Shown: positions 1-15,443 of the stretch, one piece after another
Layout of the letters: every line of letters begins with the position of its first letter
Position numbering within the stretch: the first letter of the stretch is position 1
DNA from: Rotaria socialis
Taxonomy: Eukaryota > Rotifera > Eurotatoria > Philodinida > Philodinidae
Assembly (NCBI GenBank): GCA_905331475.1
Contig: CAJNYU010000114.1
Coordinates: 62,001-126,000 of the forward strand
Length of the DNA stretch: 64,000 nt
Direction of reading: 5' to 3'
Notes under the pieces: model-generated
What the model was told of the DNA's origin: nothing
Database searches by the model: none
What the model saw: only the letters and a program-made list of their open reading frames with translations
Translations under genes and position numbers: made by a program

Positions 1-512
1 AAGTTTTCGTCGGAATACTGCCACCTTATTGCAACAACTTCCGGTATTTTCTTTCAGGATTCTCAACTTGAGACTATCACACAAGGGAGAAAAGCATCTT
101 TCTATACTTCAGAAGTATAGAAGTAGGCTTTTCCTCTTTGAAATAAATGACGTATATCAAAAGTGATATATTATTTGAAAGCTATGGCTTAGTCGATGTA
201 AAAAAATCAGAAATATCAGTCGATTAGTTTTGCCCTTAACTTGGACTATAAATCAACAAGCCAGACTTGGGTAAAAAAAGCAATTTGTTCACATTTTGTG
301 TGCAGATACATAATTCCAACGTCATTAATAAAAACATTCAGAAAAAAAATTAGAAACTAGCAGATAAGCAAGTATATACTACAACAAATATAACGAGATA
401 TGTTTACATAAAAATTTCGATGTAAGTAGAATTATTTAATTTAAGAGATTACAATTCTTATCAAATATGACAACATATATATAGCAAATTAGAATTCAAA
501 TTCAATGATACA
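1..512. other. AT-rich flank without a recognised gene
   Basis: No coding exon is supported here. It lies downstream of the minus-strand membrane-protein gene and presumably includes its 3' UTR. A short perfect hairpin is visible near 96-121 (CTATACTT, three-base loop, AAGTATAG), but its position gives no clue to function. Confidence 0.5.
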
Positions 513-2843
513 TTAAACAATGAGCTGTTGATGTACTTGGATAGAAACATCGATTGGTGTCGTCTTCGATTTGCCAAGCTTTTCTTTTAACCATGACTTG
601 ACATTCGCGAAACGAAAAGAATTGTTACATTCGGAGGTCTCTTTAACTTGTTGTTGTTGTTGTTGATGATGACGACACTGCCGAATGAGAGCATAGACAC
701 CAATAGTCAGCCAGTTAATTATCATCACACATAACACAAAACTAATAGCAAGTAGAACAATGGTTGGTGCAATCGAATATTTTTTCTAAAAGAAAATCAT
801 AAAATTTCGTTCACACTATCACAGCAGTTCTCAAGATTGATGATTAACCTAAAAGCTGTCTTTATTTTCTTGATATTGAGGAATGTTTTCACATATTAAG
901 ATGCAGTCTTTGGCATAACATAGCTTTTATATAGTAGTTTAAATCTGTTAAATAGCACTTTTTTTCGTTGTGTACATGCACGGTTGCATAAAGTGCGCTA
1001 AAAACCATATTATTTTCATCAATTCGAAATTGATCAAACCCTTCATACTATTCAAAATAGAGATTCATTAAGGTGAAATGGAATTTCATTAACACATTAT
1101 TCTCAAGAATCTGTTTCTTTTGTTCAAAAACAAAAGATGCACAATTTTCCATTACTGAGTGTGTGAGTATTTCCTGGCACCTTCTAGCTGTGAAATTTAA
1201 GCTAGGCGTTGCCAGAAAACACATCTCAATAAGTCGATACATATTTTATATATCAAGAAAACAAGATCATCTCCTTGGTAAAAGATCGATTTTGAGTACT
1301 ACTTCAAGTAAGAAAAGTAATTTCGTATTTGTTTTACCAAATGATATAAACCTGACCATAAATAAATGCCAAAAACAACGGACAGAGATGCAATCGTAGA
1401 GCAATAAATACCAATACATTTGCGGTTTTCATCTTTTGTCAATGGAGGCTTGTCAAATTAAAAAAAAGAAAAAGAAATTTAACAAATCTCGAAGACTTCA
1501 AAAATATTTACTATTAGTATGCCAGTGGAATATAGGAATCTAATGAAAAAATATTACCCTTATTTACAGGTGATCGTAAGTCGATGAACTAGCCAGTAGT
1601 ATCGGGGATAAAAAATAAAATTTTTTTTTCTACTCAAGTCGGGGATGATTGGAAAATTTAAAACCAAATAATCTTTTCCAGAATAAGAAATATCTATCTA
1701 TTTTATTGATTGGTATAAACCAAATCAAGTACAACTACGCTGGTCGAATAGTTACTGACGTCCCTATTATCAGATGCTGATTGTCAAATCCCTAGAAATT
1801 TAGAGAGCTTTTGGCTGATTTTATCGAACTTCGACAAGATTCCCTCGAATCGGAATCAGATAAAGGGATTGTTCTTTCTTGAAATTCATTGATCAGCGAT
1901 GACTATGACTGAAAGTTTTTCGCGATTGTTTTTCAAATTTCTCTTGCTTTCGAGAGATTTGAATGAGATGTAATTAGGCAATCCAAATAAAAAAAAGAAA
2001 AGAAATGCTGAACTGATCTTTGACGGGCATGCTGAAGTTCTGTATACTATTTCAATTGATACTAATTCAGAATGTTCATAAAATAAACTAGAATTAAATA
2101 TGTATTGATTAAGCTGATTAAAATTATACTTTCATTCTTAAATAGAAGATTTCATTTGACTTCAATCAAAATTCTAATAAAAAGAGCCGACTGAAACCTA
2201 GTGTTTTTTGTTCTTTTTTTAGACAAGCAGAACATCTCCAAACATTGGTTCTCGATTTCGAAAGTCGAGCACCTACTTATATGCTTTGGCAACAATGGTG
2301 GTTCAGTCGATCAGCTTCTACTTATATAAAAAATATAAACTATGCATCTTCTTTCCAAGTAGAATATCATCAAGTATTCCTGTACCTTAGTATGAGATTA
2401 GTATCGATATTCCTTTTAAACTATTGCATTTGTCTAGGTCAGAATAGAATTATCCCATCGGGTATTATTCACGGTAGGCACTCAATAATGCTGAACAAAT
2501 TTTCTATAAATTCTAGTTAAAATGACAATACTGTGCTGAAAGATCAGAGCTGAAAAGTGAATTCAAAAATGAAAGATTTCAATTCAGCAATCGATTTAAA
2601 CGAATGTAGCGTACTCTTTCTAAATTATTAAATAATAATGGGCAAAATTTACAACGCAGATAATTTTATTCAATGTGAAAATCAAAACTTCAAAAGAAGA
2701 ACTGATGTTCTTTCTTGACTTAAATAAATTCAGTCATGAGAAGTAGAAGAAAAATAGACAACAGTCAATACCTGATGATCAAAAAAATATCGCCACACCC
2801 GTGTCGTTGAAGGAGTGCCAGTTTTAGTAAGAACATCAGGCAT
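513..2843 (-). CDS. Small two-helix membrane protein (3 exons, about 151 aa)
   Basis: Three exons join in phase 0: 2843-2772, 1448-1338 and 785-513, giving 456 nt with the stop. The first exon opens with ATG (MPDVLTKTGTPSTTRVW) and ends at CAG|gtattg. The second exon (PPLTKDENRK) runs into a hydrophobic helix (residues about 36-58), with donor gtaaaa. The third adds a second helix (about 64-92) and a basic tail with a poly-Gln run of six. The two helices sit close together, so a hairpin with both ends on one side of the membrane is likely. I do not recognise the family and propose no function. The first intron is 1.3 kb and the second 552 bp. The splice junctions preserve frame, which supports a real gene, but no homologue was checked. 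Confidence 0.6.
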
Positions 2844-3280
2844 GATGATTAATACAACCACAATTTATTCGATCTGAAAATAATAAAACATTCGACACAT
2901 TTCATATAGCTGCATAATGTTATTTTCGATAGCTTTACTCTGTTTGCGGTGTTTATTTGAAATATTAGAGATTTTTTATTTTGATACAATTCAATATAGT
3001 ATTGCTTATACTAATTTACTAGTAAGATCCGAAGTAAATCAGGTAATACTCATACAAATTAATTGAAAAATCAAGAATCTATCGAGACATATATTCTTGA
3101 TTAAAAGGAATTCGATGCTAAGACAATTAGAATTTTTTCAGAAAGAACAAAGAGAACACTTTGAAAAAAGGTTGAAAAATCTTTTAAAAAATTCATCAAG
3201 TTTTTATTAAAGATAAGAAGTGAGTCAAAAGAGAAATATATAGGCCCATAGAGAAACAAGTGCTTTATTTGTATGTATAA
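2844..3280. other. Upstream flank of the membrane-protein gene; nothing recognised
   Basis: AT-rich sequence between the minus-strand start codon at 2843 and the SINE. It should contain the promoter of the two-helix protein, but I see no distinct motif. A 97-residue reading frame on the minus strand here runs out of the SINE and has no gene-like features. Confidence 0.4.
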
Positions 3281-3613
3281 TAATATAATAATATCTCCCA
3301 TAGGCTTATCGCCCGTTGGGGCCGGCGCTAAAGGGTCCACGTAAGCAGCCAGATTCTTTCGTCTTTTCCTTTTTACGGACGACGGTATCTGCACCCCTTT
3401 CGTCCAACGCTTCCCCCGTTTATGAATTTCGGGTTGGCGGGTTACTCTGCATATTGACTAGTGACCTAATCAGCACGCTATCGAATGAGTCATCCGAAAC
3501 AACTAGCCGTTAGTGACTTGTTCAGGGTCATTCCATGGATGGTGCTACTGAGGTTTGAACACAGTACCTTGTGAATACGTGTCGAACAACGTAACCACTC
3601 AACCATGGCGGCT
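3281..3613 (-). mobile_element. tRNA-derived SINE
   Basis: On the minus strand, a tRNA-like head starts at about 3612. It has an A-box-like TGGTTGAGTGG (3605-3595) and a B-box-like TGTTCAAACCT (3561-3551), spaced as in an RNA polymerase III internal promoter. The A box and the following GTTA resemble Leu/Ser tRNAs, but the fold is degenerate, so this is not a functional tRNA. The body runs on to about 3300. It is clearly GC-richer than its surroundings and ends in a tail of ATT-type simple repeats (3281-3297). Head, unrelated body and simple-repeat tail are the standard SINE layout. The body includes TGGCTGCTTACGTGG, faintly like conserved central domains of other invertebrate SINEs; that is only an impression. 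No target-site duplication was identified. Confidence 0.7.
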
Positions 3614-3870
3614 AGTTTATCTGGAAAACAGTTATTAATTCTCGGTAATTCACCGGTTGAGCGCGGTTTTTGGAGCCGGGAAAATCGCGTTTAACCGCAG
3701 GTTTTCATCACATCAGTAGATTACATATTCTATGACAAAAACGAAGAATTGGTGTAATTGAACAAACTGATACAGTTGCAAATGTATGACACATAGTTAC
3801 ACTAAATTATATAACATTCGTAGATATTAATTGATAAATCTAAGTGATCATAAGGATATTGAAATCCAAT

Positions 3871-4331
3871 TTAATCAAGAAAGGATGATTTATGCATTAG
3901 CATAGCTTGAGTTAAATCATATTTATTACTTTCACTTAAGTTATCATAATCATCGTAAATACGAAATAAAACAAGTCTATTGAGATCTTTTATTTGTTGA
4001 ATAATATTTTCAAATTGTGTTGATGGTTTCATTGAAAGAAATACACATAATTGTAGGTTAATAAAATTGTGTCGACTAAATAAGAAATAAATAACAGATG
4101 AATTATCACGAATATTATCAATATTGAATGAAATAACTTGAAGATCATGGCATATAAGATGTGAAGAAAGAAATTTAATTTGTTGACGAGTATATTATTC
4201 GAAATGACAATAGGAACTGGCATTCGTTCATTCAATGATGTAAAACAAGTAAAAATATCGAATGCATGTAAATAATCAAATATTTCAAAGAAAACTTGAT
4301 TTGGTAACTCCTCATATGATAATAATTTTAT
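3871..4331 (-). pseudogene. F-box-like protein pseudogene (frameshifted)
   Basis: Reading the minus strand from 4331, the frame gives LPNQVFFEIFDYLHAFD, matching the N-terminal F-box helix (LPxEhhhxIFxYL) that usually recruits substrates to SCF ubiquitin ligases. Near 4181-4195 the sense switches to another frame. That frame continues with QQIKFLSSHLICHDLQVISF and LCVFLSMKPSTQFENII, ends in SSFLD, and stops at 3871. The in-frame continuation of the first frame is hydrophobic nonsense, so one indel has broken the gene. There is no start codon: the frame is closed by a stop just 5' of the F-box, so the 5' end is also missing or lies on an unseen exon. F-box plus hydrophobic-repeat proteins of this style form large families in bdelloid rotifers (recalled, not searched). 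Confidence 0.7.
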
Positions 4332-5269
4332 TTATAATGTAATTTTATAAATAAGAAGAGAAAAAAATAGACGTAAGATTTACTTTGATCACAAAAAATA
4401 TTAAGTATCAAGATTGTCACGAGCAAGATGAAGCATAAATACACTCTAATCTTTTAAAATTTTCTTGTTATTATTCGATTTCTGCCATATTTCGTAATTT
4501 CTGTAGTCATGCTATGGTCAACTCTTCCCCAGCTTCCTACGAGTTGAATTCTTAGTCAAGTCCGCTAGCATTATTAACTAGATTATTATTATTTGAATTC
4601 GACATTGATAAATAGCTGAAATAGTCATCATATGGAATTTTCTCTATTGTCGAGTAAGATAACGTATTGGCAATTTTAATACATATAATTACATGAAGTT
4701 TGGTTTAGTATGGAAAGTTTTATGTAGAATTGAAATAGGTTTAATAGCAACAACAAGAACCTGTATTTTATTTTTTATATGAAGAAACAAAAAAATGGAT
4801 GAAAATATCCGACGCCAACAATCATTTTTCATATCTGGTATTTATCAAAGAAATCAATTGTTAATTTGGGTTGAGAACCAATTAGACGTCGGAAAATCGA
4901 GACATGTAATTCTAATGAGAAAAAGATCTCTTTAGAAACAATTTTTATTTTGTAGGTCAGCTAGATGTTAAGAGATAGAGCGAAACTTAATACTCCGAAT
5001 GCGGTCTTCTATAACATGCTGATATTCCAATCGTCTCAAACTACGATTTCGCTTCTTCGGAATGCTATGATTTTTACCGCAATCGACCGATCGATCGATC
5101 AATAACGATTAACTGCTATGGGTTAGTTGACGAATCAATAGAATATGAAACCGATAGAGGTCATATTTGATATTATGTGAGTAGGAGACTTATTGAAGAT
5201 TGGTCCGTTTTTTACGGCTCACGTCAACATGTGCTTCAAAAAACCTTCTTTTATTGTTTTTCAAGAATA
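4332..5269. other. Intergenic region before FIP1
   Basis: AT-rich, with no supported exon. It separates the F-box pseudogene from the FIP1 start codon and should contain the FIP1 promoter and 5' UTR. A short TCGATCGATC run occurs at about 5088-5101. Confidence 0.4.
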
Positions 5270-8193
5270 ATGTCAACGGTAATGATTGATGAAATCTCAT
5301 CTACAAATGGTTTAATAATAGGAACAGATAATACAATAACAGAAGCAGTTGCCAATAGTGAAGATGAAGATACTTGGTCTTTTGACAGTATGAAAATTTT
5401 ATTTATGTTTTTCAATAACGTGTTTCTTTACTTTTTACTCATAGCTAATAGATTAAAAACCAATGAAACTATGCAAGTTTTAAAATAATTATTCGATTTA
5501 AATCAATAGAATTCTTTTCACATTAACAGAGATAATACAATCGCACCGTCCATCGATGAAATAACAACACAGGGAATCAATGCTAGAGTACGTAAGAGTT
5601 TTAATCTAATACTCGAATATTTGAACATGCTTACTTTTAGGAAAAACTAACTGCAAAACCTATAATTGGTGATCAGTTCGATGATTCAGATGATGATGGT
5701 GATGAAATAGAAGTAATTATCCGCAATTATGAGTCAGAAACATCAAATTTTCAAACAAATCGAGAAAAAGCTCGAGGAATGTTATCAGGTAAAAAAACAT
5801 CTTTTCTTTTGGATTTTTTCAGTTGTAATCATTTCCTAGGAAGTTCTACTGCTATTCCACCGAAACTATCAGCAGTACGAGGTGTTGACTGCGATGCACA
5901 AGGTGTTATTAATGGACAACCAACATGTGAATATGATATAATGAATGGAGATAAGCCATGGAAAAAGCCAGGTTTGATACATTGTTTCGTCACGTTTCGA
6001 TATTTGCAAGAAGAATTATATCGTGTTAATTTAAATATATATTTAATTACAAAATGAATCGTATCACTTCTTGAAAACTTATATTCTCTACACTTAATGT
6101 TTTTTTATTTTTACATTCATACCGTATCGTTGTTTTTATCACATGACTGATTCACCTTATCATATCATAGCCGAAGCTCAGGAAGGAAAAAATATTGTCT
6201 TATGTAGATTGTATTTGAGGAATGAGAAAAATATTTATCTATAATGAGAGCAGTATACAGGATTTCGGCAGAAATTTTCAGCTCAAAAATCTCGAAAAGT
6301 AGGCATACTTTGAAATAAATAAAATAATCTAGCTTTCACTTTTTTCGAAAGGTTCATTAATTCAAAGAATTTTCTAATAGTGATGCATCGATTATATTAG
6401 AACGAATATTTTAGGAGCGGACATTACTGACTATTTTAATTATGGTTTCACCGAAGAAATATGGGCACAATACTGTGATCGACACCGTCGTTTACGTAAT
6501 GACACCGCAGCAGTTCGCAATAATAATACACATGTAAAATTTTAATCTATTGTCAATTCTACTTCTTAGCGAAAGTTTTCTTTTTTTGTAGTTTCCAACA
6601 ATGCTTCCAGGTCATCCTTCAATGATTCATCCAATGAATTCTCATCAATTCATGATGATTAATAAACCAATGAATATGCAAATGATGCAACATCCGATGA
6701 ATAGTGCACGAATACCTGATGGAAAAATTGATGTGATAGGTAAGGAACATAGTCAATTCTCATCGATTAACCAATAAATTTCTATTTCAAGGTGCAACTG
6801 ATAAAACAACTCGTCGATCTACTTTCGACACACAAAATAGTTATGAACAGCCATCGTATTTCAGTGGATCTCAATTGTATATATTTTTAAAACAAAAATC
6901 TCACTTAGAATTTTCATTCGAATTATTTGTTTCTATAGTCTCGGTGATCAATCGCCCAATGGACTTACGATCGGCGATCGTCTATCAGCACAATCAACTG
7001 CTAATAGTCCTTTACCGTCTCATGGAGCACATTCAGGTAATACTCATCACATGCCAACTATGAATATGTATCGATTACCTATGATGCCCTTGCCACGTGG
7101 CATGCCGTTTCGATCTCAATTCGGTCCTATGCATGTACACTGTGGCCCACAATTTTTACCACATGGACCTGTCGTAGGCATGCGTGGTGAGAGGTAAAGT
7201 TTGCTTTATTCAGATTTCTCTATCATTACTCATTTCGAAGCAATATAATTTAGGCCTCCACAAACATTTTTTGTACCGCATCGTTCTCAACAACCATGGG
7301 ATAAGTTAGTATTTCATTTTTAATTAAATGCAATATTGATTCCTTCTATTCTATAGATCTGGTGTACCTCTCGTACATGGTTTTCCTCCTAGGCCATTTC
7401 CATCACAAATGACTACACCAGAAACTAATATGATTGGACAAACACCATCGAGTCGAAGTCCAACGCCTGAAAATCGTTCAGTGCATAGTCCAACACCAGA
7501 AGAGAATCGCACAAGTGCTATTGATAATGAGAAAGCATCAAAAGATAATCGATTTAACGAACGATACAGGTAATGTAGATTATTTTAAGTAGAAAATAAA
7601 AAAATTTTCGTTGCCTTTTCTCTAAAGAGATGATCAGGATCGTGATAATAATTCAACTATTCATCGTCGCTCACCAGCTAAAGAACATTCATCATTATCT
7701 TATCATTCACGACATCGAAGTCGTGAACATGAATATGAACGACCAAAAAATGATAGAAAATCATCGCGAGATCGAGATGATAAATATGAGCAAACACGAA
7801 AGTAATTATTTTTATTATATACAAAAAAAGAAAAAGAAATACGATTTGTGTTATTGAAGACGAACTCAACGAGAAGATAGTGATCGGTATAGTCGAGATG
7901 ACGAAGAATCAACGCGTAATCGCCGTTCATCAAACCGTACACCAACAAAAAAAGGATCTTCGCCATCGAAATCAAACGTAATAACTTCAAGCCAATCGTC
8001 TCAACCATCAAACGACGGAACAACGAACTCTTCGCAACTATCTTCACCAACAGCAAATCGTTCACACCGTGATAATTCTGAACGATCATCTTCACGTCAT
8101 AGTCATCATAAAAAATCTTCAAAACGATCTCAGCCTGATAGTGATGACCAACGAAATAGTACTTATGATCGTAAACGATCAAAAGATAAATGA
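5270..8193 (+). CDS. FIP1L1: FIP1 (pre-mRNA 3'-end-processing factor), 12 exons, about 610 aa
   Basis: FIP1 is the CPSF subunit that binds poly(A) polymerase and U-rich RNA in nuclear pre-mRNA polyadenylation. The diagnostic Fip1 motif spans the 5840-5971/6415-6533 junction: PWKKPG then ADITDYFNYGFTEEIW (residues about 148-168), close to the W-K-x-PGADxSDYFNYGF core of animals and fungi. N-terminal to it is an acidic segment (residues 1-110), as in the family. C-terminal to it are Met/Pro/His-rich stretches and then an Arg/Ser/Asp-rich tail (about residues 430-610), as in metazoan FIP1L1. Exons: 5270-5387, 5532-5587, 5641-5788, 5840-5971, 6415-6533, 6592-6739, 6792-6876, 6939-7193, 7254-7304, 7357-7569, 7628-7801, 7860-8193. 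They sum to 1833 nt. The first junction is ambiguous, because an alternative small exon 5445-5476 plus 5510-5587 also keeps frame. The start at 5270 is the first ATG of the acidic frame. Confidence 0.92.
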
Positions 8194-8436
8194 AAGACGA
8201 ACAGTAAAAATATCGACGCATCAAACCGAATATTTAGCTGACGTAAAAGAGTAGTATCATGAATAATATTTTCTTTTTCTTATCATGTACATTGATTTAC
8301 TTGTTTACGAATAGTTTTTTTTTTCTATGGTTATCTATTGATTCTCTGAAAAAATTTCAGAGAATAAATAATTAAGTACTGATATGTTTATTAAATAATT
8401 ACGATTATTTTAGATTTTTATCTATAACAACAACAA

Positions 8437-11209
8437 ATGGCTAGTCCACGTACTCGGTCTCTTTTGAAAGATCTTAAATTAAAAGATGATAATAATGTGT
8501 GTTTCGAATGTGGAGCATTAAATCCTCAATGGGTATCGGTTTCTTATGGTAAGAATGATTCCTCTTGGTGATATTGATTGATTCAATGAGACAAAAATTT
8601 CTATTGCATTTTTTTAAAGAAATCCGCGAAGTTTGTATCATATAAGAGCATCGCTAATTTATGTTGATGAGAAAACGTTCCTCTTTAATCTATAGCCATT
8701 TTAAGAAAGAAGTTAGCATATGGTAAAATCTTAGAAAAAAAACTGTTATAATGAGTGCCTTAATAGTTTCACTTAGGGGTGGACCATTTTTTTAACGGAA
8801 CTTAATTAATATTAATGATTAATGAAAATATCATCACTAATATTAACGAAAACATTACTATTAATACTGATAGGGAATATTTCCGTTAACCGTTAATATC
8901 ATTGAAGAACATTGACATTAATGTTAATGGCCCACTCCTAGTTTCACTTCATATAATCCAGTGGAATCTTTCAAAGTAAGATATGTACTGCAGAATCTAT
9001 GATCAGAGGCATTTCTAGATGGTAATTTATGATCGACTATCGAATTAAATTATTAGAATTCAAGCAGAAAGGTCTAAATACATATTATTCATATTTATGA
9101 GACCAAAGAGAATGATCTCAAACGGATATATTGCCACTTAACACTTTCACACCATATTGTTGTTGTCAGCAGTTAATTTCTAAAAATATGATTAATAATG
9201 AATATCAAGGGAATCAAAAAAACTAAAATCAATTGTCTTTTCCTCTCACCATGGAATATGAATTTCAATGATTTTCTTCATCATGGCATGTACTAGTAGA
9301 TTCTAGTGTAATTATATTATCCATTATTTATTCGGTTACAAAAAAACCTATGTTACGCTTGATATTTTTCTATAGGTATTTTTATATGTCTTGAATGTTC
9401 GGGGAAACATCGTGGATTAGGTGTTCATTTATCATTTGTACGCTCAATAACCATGGATAAATGGAAAGAAATGGAATTAGAAAAAATGAAAGTAGGTGGT
9501 AATCGTCGAGCAAAAGAGTTTTTATCTGCACAACCCGATTATAATGCCAATTCGATGAGTTTACAACAGCGATATAATTCTCGTGCTGCTGCTTTTTATA
9601 GAGATAAAATAATTACAGAAGCACAAGGTAAAACATGGTCAATTAGTACATCATCAGCTCAAAATCATAGTTCGCCTTATACGTCATCATCATCAATAAA
9701 TTATACTGAAAAACCGTCGAGAGTAAGTGAATACGAATAGGCTTTAGTGATTTTCCTTTCTTTGTTACACTTACTTTTAATCTATTAGCAAACATCATCC
9801 GAGTGGACACAAAATAGTAATAAATCATCAGAACAACGAACTCAAGATTATGGTGGGGGTGGTGGTAGTGGTGGTTATCAAAACAGTGGTTCAAATGATC
9901 AACAATATTCATCTGGTCTTGGTAGCGGTAATCCAAAATATTGGGGTTTTGGAAATACAAATTATGATACATCATCGCAACAACAATCATCAAATCCTGA
10001 TTTGCTTGCATCGTCAATTTCAAACATGAGTGTTAATGCCGCTAAATGGGCTGGTGTTGCTAAAGAGTCCATGTTTAAAATTTCGAAAACAGCAGCTGAC
10101 AAAGCAACTGAGCTGACATCAAAAGTAACGGAACAAGCTAAAGATGGTTCCCTATTGACTAATGTTCAAACGGGAGTAACAAGTATTGCATCGTCCATGG
10201 GTAAAATAGGAACGAAAACATGGTCGGATATGCAATCATTATGGGCAGGAAAAGATTATCATTCGTATAATAGCGAAGATCAACGATTAAATAATAGTCA
10301 GCATTATTCGGACCCTGTAAGTAAAATTTATCGCATTGATCTACCTGTTTGTGCATTAATTACCTAGAGTAAGTTTTCAAAAATCGAAGAGCAACCATTT
10401 GATTAAATTACTTTTAGCTAGATTCTCAAGAGATTCAAATTTCTTTCTTAACAAATAAATTTTAAAGAATGCTCCAAAATGATTGAACAATCTTTGTTAA
10501 CAAGACATAAATTTGAGTTCCTATATGTAAACTTCAACAAAGCTAATAGTAATCTATAAAAATTAGTTTTTGTACTTTGTCTTCCTAAGCTTTCAGCGTA
10601 TTCTACGATATGCGGAAGAAAACCTGCCGATTGAAACTCCTTACATCGATTTAAAACAGTCAGAGAGCAATGGTGAATTCCTACACATCCTGCTAACTTT
10701 TTTTTATTCGTCTCGAGAGATATTTTAATCAGTTCAATGAATAGGTCACACTTATTGCTTTGCACCATGCCATCTAATTAAACATAAAAAGAGACGAAAT
10801 ATTTTATTTCTAGAACGAAGGATTCTCTTCGTATCAAAGCCACTCATCGTCGTCGTCAACATATCATAATGATTCTGGCTATCAGAATACCTTTAGTAAT
10901 TCACCAACTCCTCAACAAGCACAACTCACCCTGTCTCAATCAAACACTGAAATTTCGAAACCACAACGTGATGTTAGTTTTGAATCTTGGTTAAATGATG
11001 AACCCATTTCGAAACCATCAAGTGCCTCATCTCGAGCGACATCTTCCAAAAAGACAGGAAATACAAATTCATCTGCTGGATCCAAAACTAAACAAGTATC
11101 GGCACCAGCACCTGTGTCGGTGCCGGCACCTAATTTAATTTCGTTTGATGATGAAAAATGGGCGGATGATGATGATGCTGGGTGGGAATCGATTGATACT
11201 AGAAAATAG
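8437..11209 (+). CDS. ARFGAP1: ARFGAP1-type Arf GTPase-activating protein, 4 exons, about 460 aa
   Basis: It stimulates GTP hydrolysis on Arf1 at the Golgi during COPI vesicle cycling. The N-terminus MASPRTRSLLKDLK is nearly that of vertebrate ARFGAP1. The ArfGAP zinc finger is complete: C22-x2-C25 in exon 1 and C42-x2-C45 in exon 2. It is followed by the arginine finger (R50 in GKHRGLGVHLS) and MDKWKEMELEKMKVGGN. The middle and C-terminal parts are Ser/Thr/Gly-rich with amphipathic stretches (for example SVNAAKWAGVAKESMFKISK), consistent with curvature-sensing ALPS-like helices, and the protein ends in an acidic/Trp tail (WADDDDAGWESI). Exons 8437-8548, 9376-9722, 9789-10316 and 10814-11209 sum to 1383 nt. 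Intron 1 (827 bp) holds the hAT MITE. The gene starts only 243 bp after the FIP1 stop, on the same strand. Confidence 0.95.
8774..8940. mobile_element. hAT-type MITE with 8-bp target duplication
   Basis: This is a 167-bp element in ARFGAP1 intron 1. The left end reads TAGGGGTGGACCATT; the reverse complement of the right end reads TAGGAGTGGGCCATT. The inner sequence is AT-rich and largely self-complementary (ATTAATATTAAT motifs). It is flanked by identical 8-bp copies, GTTTCACT at 8766-8773 and 8941-8948. A TAG-GG-GTGG-C terminal repeat and an 8-bp duplication are the hallmarks of hAT transposons. With no coding capacity it must have been moved by a hAT transposase encoded elsewhere. Confidence 0.85.
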
Positions 11210-14700
<3,491 letters not shown>

Positions 14701-15443
14701 CTCTTGAAAGAGAAACAAAGTGAACTGACAAATTTTTTCTTCTTGCTTTTTTTTTGTTTTGGGTTTTCTGTTTCATACTGCATATTTAGCTATAAGACGC
14801 GTATCTTGTTAATCTTCGAAAAGAATTGTTTTTTTTTTTGGTATTGTAGCAACCCATCGCGGTAACCTTATGTTCCGAAGGAATATGTAGTAAAGAGATT
14901 AGAATTTAGATCATTGGATACCTTTAGGTTTCTTGACTGTTTTATACGTGAGAACGCTTACAAGTGGTGTATGAGTTACTCTTTCAATATAACTGAAGCG
15001 GAGTTTTGTTTTGAATTGAAAGTTTTCTTTTTAAAGCCGACTTCAGCTTTCTAGCTTATAGAATGGTAAAGGAAAAATTTGATTTCTTTTTTTTTTGTTT
15101 GTAACAAGAACTGAAGAGAGACTATTGTGACGTGTTTAATTATGTAAGAATCAGTTTTTTTTCATATCCGAAGGAAGGAAATGGTATTTAAAAAGTCATC
15201 GTGAATCATCTCTTTGATCGTGTTTTGCTTCTGTCTCATTCTTATTTGTACATTTTTTTCTTTATGATTAAAGTTGAAGTGCCTAGTTGAATATCTTATT
15301 CCGTTGAAGCAATGATCGATCATATTCAATGGTACGCACAAGATTAAATAATCTAATTTTGAGGAGTATGAGATTATTTTTGTTTTCTTAGAAAGAAAAA
15401 AATTCATATACAAAATAAATTTTATATAAAAAAAAAGCTCGAT
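14701..15443. other. Convergent 3' region between TDO and BBOF1
   Basis: The two genes face each other here, so this stretch holds both 3' UTRs. It has T-rich runs and no supported exon. Confidence 0.5.

Noticed and set aside
1..60. Possible further copy of the 26.2-kb palindromic repeat (CGGAATACTGCCACC)
   Set aside because: The similarity is limited to about 12 bases and runs off the window edge.
2245..2520. 91-codon plus-strand frame
   Set aside because: It lies inside the intron of the minus-strand membrane-protein gene and has no domain, splice context or gene-like composition.
3316..3513. 65-codon frame in a GC-rich patch
   Set aside because: It is the antisense of the SINE body.
8764..8949. 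A 10-11 bp duplication (TAGTTTCACTT) around the MITE, suggesting a Mutator-like element
   Set aside because: The extra matching bases can be counted either as target or as element ends. The TAG...CTA termini and GGGTGG motif fit hAT with an 8-bp duplication better.
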